64,000 nt of DNA, from positions 1,922,001 to 1,986,000 of the forward strand of contig NZ_LR880474.1 in assembly GCF_904066215.1 (NCBI RefSeq), read 5' to 3'. The translations under genes were made by a program, and so were the position numbers. The stretch comes from Microbacterium sp. Nx66 (lineage in GTDB: Bacteria; Actinomycetota; Actinomycetes; Actinomycetales; Microbacteriaceae). Position 1 is the first letter of the stretch. Each line of letters begins with the position of its first letter. The notes under the pieces are model-generated. The model ran no database searches and was not told the DNA's origin. It worked only from the letters and a program-made list of their open reading frames with translations. Positions 63,441 through 64,000 of the stretch are shown here, piece by piece.

Positions 63441-63898
63441 CGCCGGCGACGCTCGGACGCGGCGAAGCCCTGGATGAGCTGCTTCTGCAGACCGAACATC
63501 TCCCGCTCCTCATCCGGCTCCGCGTGATCGAAGCCGAGAAGGTGCAGCAGTCCGTGCGTGGTGAGCAGGATGAGCTCGTCCATGAGCGTGTGGCCGGCGG
63601 CCTGCGCCTGCGTCTCCGCGACCTGCGGGCAGAGGACGATGTCGCCGAGCAGCCCGGGGGGCGTCGGCCGGTCCTCGGTACCGGGGCGGAGCTCGTCCAT
63701 CGGGAAGCTGAGGACGTCGGTCGGGCCCGGTTCGTCCATCCACTGCACGTGCAGCGCCTCCATGGCCCCTTCGTCGACGAGGACGATGGCGACCTCGGCG
63801 TCCGCGCTGACGTGGAGCTGCGCGAGGTTGAAGTCGGTCAGCCGCTGCAGCACGGTCTCGTCGACATCGATCGCCGACTCGTTGTTGATCTCGATCAT
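63437..63898 (-). CDS. ybeY: Endoribonuclease YbeY
   Basis: A 153-residue zinc endonuclease for rRNA maturation and RNA quality control. The three zinc-binding histidines are intact in HGLLHLLGFDH (H115, H119, H125), and PTDVLSFPMDE is the other hallmark (about residues 59-69). ATG overlaps the upstream probable phoH stop (ATGA). Normal length. Confidence 0.96.
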   Translation of the reverse strand: MIEINNESAIDVDETVLQRLTDFNLAQLHVSADAEVAIVLVDEGAMEALHVQWMDEPGPTDVLSFPMDELRPGTEDRPTPPGLLGDIVLCPQVAETQAQAAGHTLMDELILLTTHGLLHLLGFDHAEPDEEREMFGLQKQLIQGFAASERRRR

Positions 63899-64000
63899 GA
63901 GAGCCCTCGTTTCGGCATGCGATCGCGTGGTCCTGGTCGCTGGGCACCGCGTCGCTCGGCACGGTTGGCGAACTCGTGCGCCTGTTCGCGCTCGGTGCGC
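63895..64000 (-). CDS. C-terminal end of a probable PhoH-like protein
   Basis: Only the last 34 codons are in the window. They encode a charged tail (EREQAHEFANRAERRGAQ and then PKRGLS) ending at a TGA that overlaps the ybeY start. No ATPase motif is visible. The PhoH guess rests on the conserved phoH-ybeY-corC-era order of actinobacteria and on the tail's character. Confidence 0.55.
   Translation of the reverse strand, partial: RTEREQAHEFANRAERRGAQRPGPRDRMPKRGLS

Overview
The window is a gene-dense, very GC-rich chromosomal segment of an actinobacterium. The closest fit is Microbacteriaceae, most likely Microbacterium. Signs of this are the tkt-tal-pgi-zwf-opcA-pgl cluster beside ctaB, the phoH-ybeY-corC-era order, dusB-dgt-dnaG, recO-uppS near leuA, a divergent glgA/glgC pair, an actinobacterial-type OpcA, and many leaderless genes with a TANNNT box about six bases before the start codon. 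The genus is inferred from gene content, not from a database comparison. No prophage, insertion sequence, CRISPR array or large biosynthetic cluster is visible; most of the window is core chromosome.

Layout. 1-6.8 kb: end of an upstream gene, glycogen synthase and ADP-glucose pyrophosphorylase facing apart, serB, an alpha/beta hydrolase, fabG, then a small membrane-protein operon ending in a SURF1-type cytochrome oxidase assembly factor. 6.8-12.4 kb: a large LPXTG-anchored repeat protein, an unusual inverted-repeat array, pdxH and an ABC-F ATPase. 12.6-16.6 kb: dedA, a two-component system and a membrane acyltransferase. 16.6-21 kb: an ECF transporter A/T pair divergent from a TetR regulator, an MFS exporter and a MalY/PatB enzyme. 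21-25.2 kb: the suf iron-sulfur operon with a Rieske-type ferredoxin inside it. 25.4-36.2 kb: heme A and heme O synthesis, then the pentose phosphate operon.

36.2-43.8 kb: a DMT transporter and peptide deformylase (divergent), a lipoprotein, a PucR regulator divergent from an alcohol dehydrogenase and an APC permease, and tRNA-Asn. 43-48.2 kb: dusB, dgt, dnaG and an atypical ABC ATPase on one strand. 48.2-57 kb: glutathione peroxidase-like protein, a Tat-exported phosphoesterase, a DsbA-family protein, a small P-loop kinase, uppS, recO, a TRIC-like channel, a TetR/VOC pair bracketed by two near-identical 61-bp palindromes, and leuA with a structured leader. 57-64 kb: lipoproteins, a quinone oxidoreductase-like enzyme, a sigma factor/membrane partner/secreted protein module, then era, corC, ybeY and the tail of a probable phoH.

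The genes work mainly in central metabolism: NADPH and pentoses, heme and cytochrome oxidase, Fe-S assembly, glycogen, leucine, ribosome and tRNA maturation. The accessory points most worth a second look are the repeat elements at 10.0-10.2 kb and around 53.7-55.0 kb, the sigma-factor module at 59.2-61.2 kb, the ABC ATPase beside dnaG, and the regulatory DNA at 17.88-17.92 kb and 56.79-56.90 kb.
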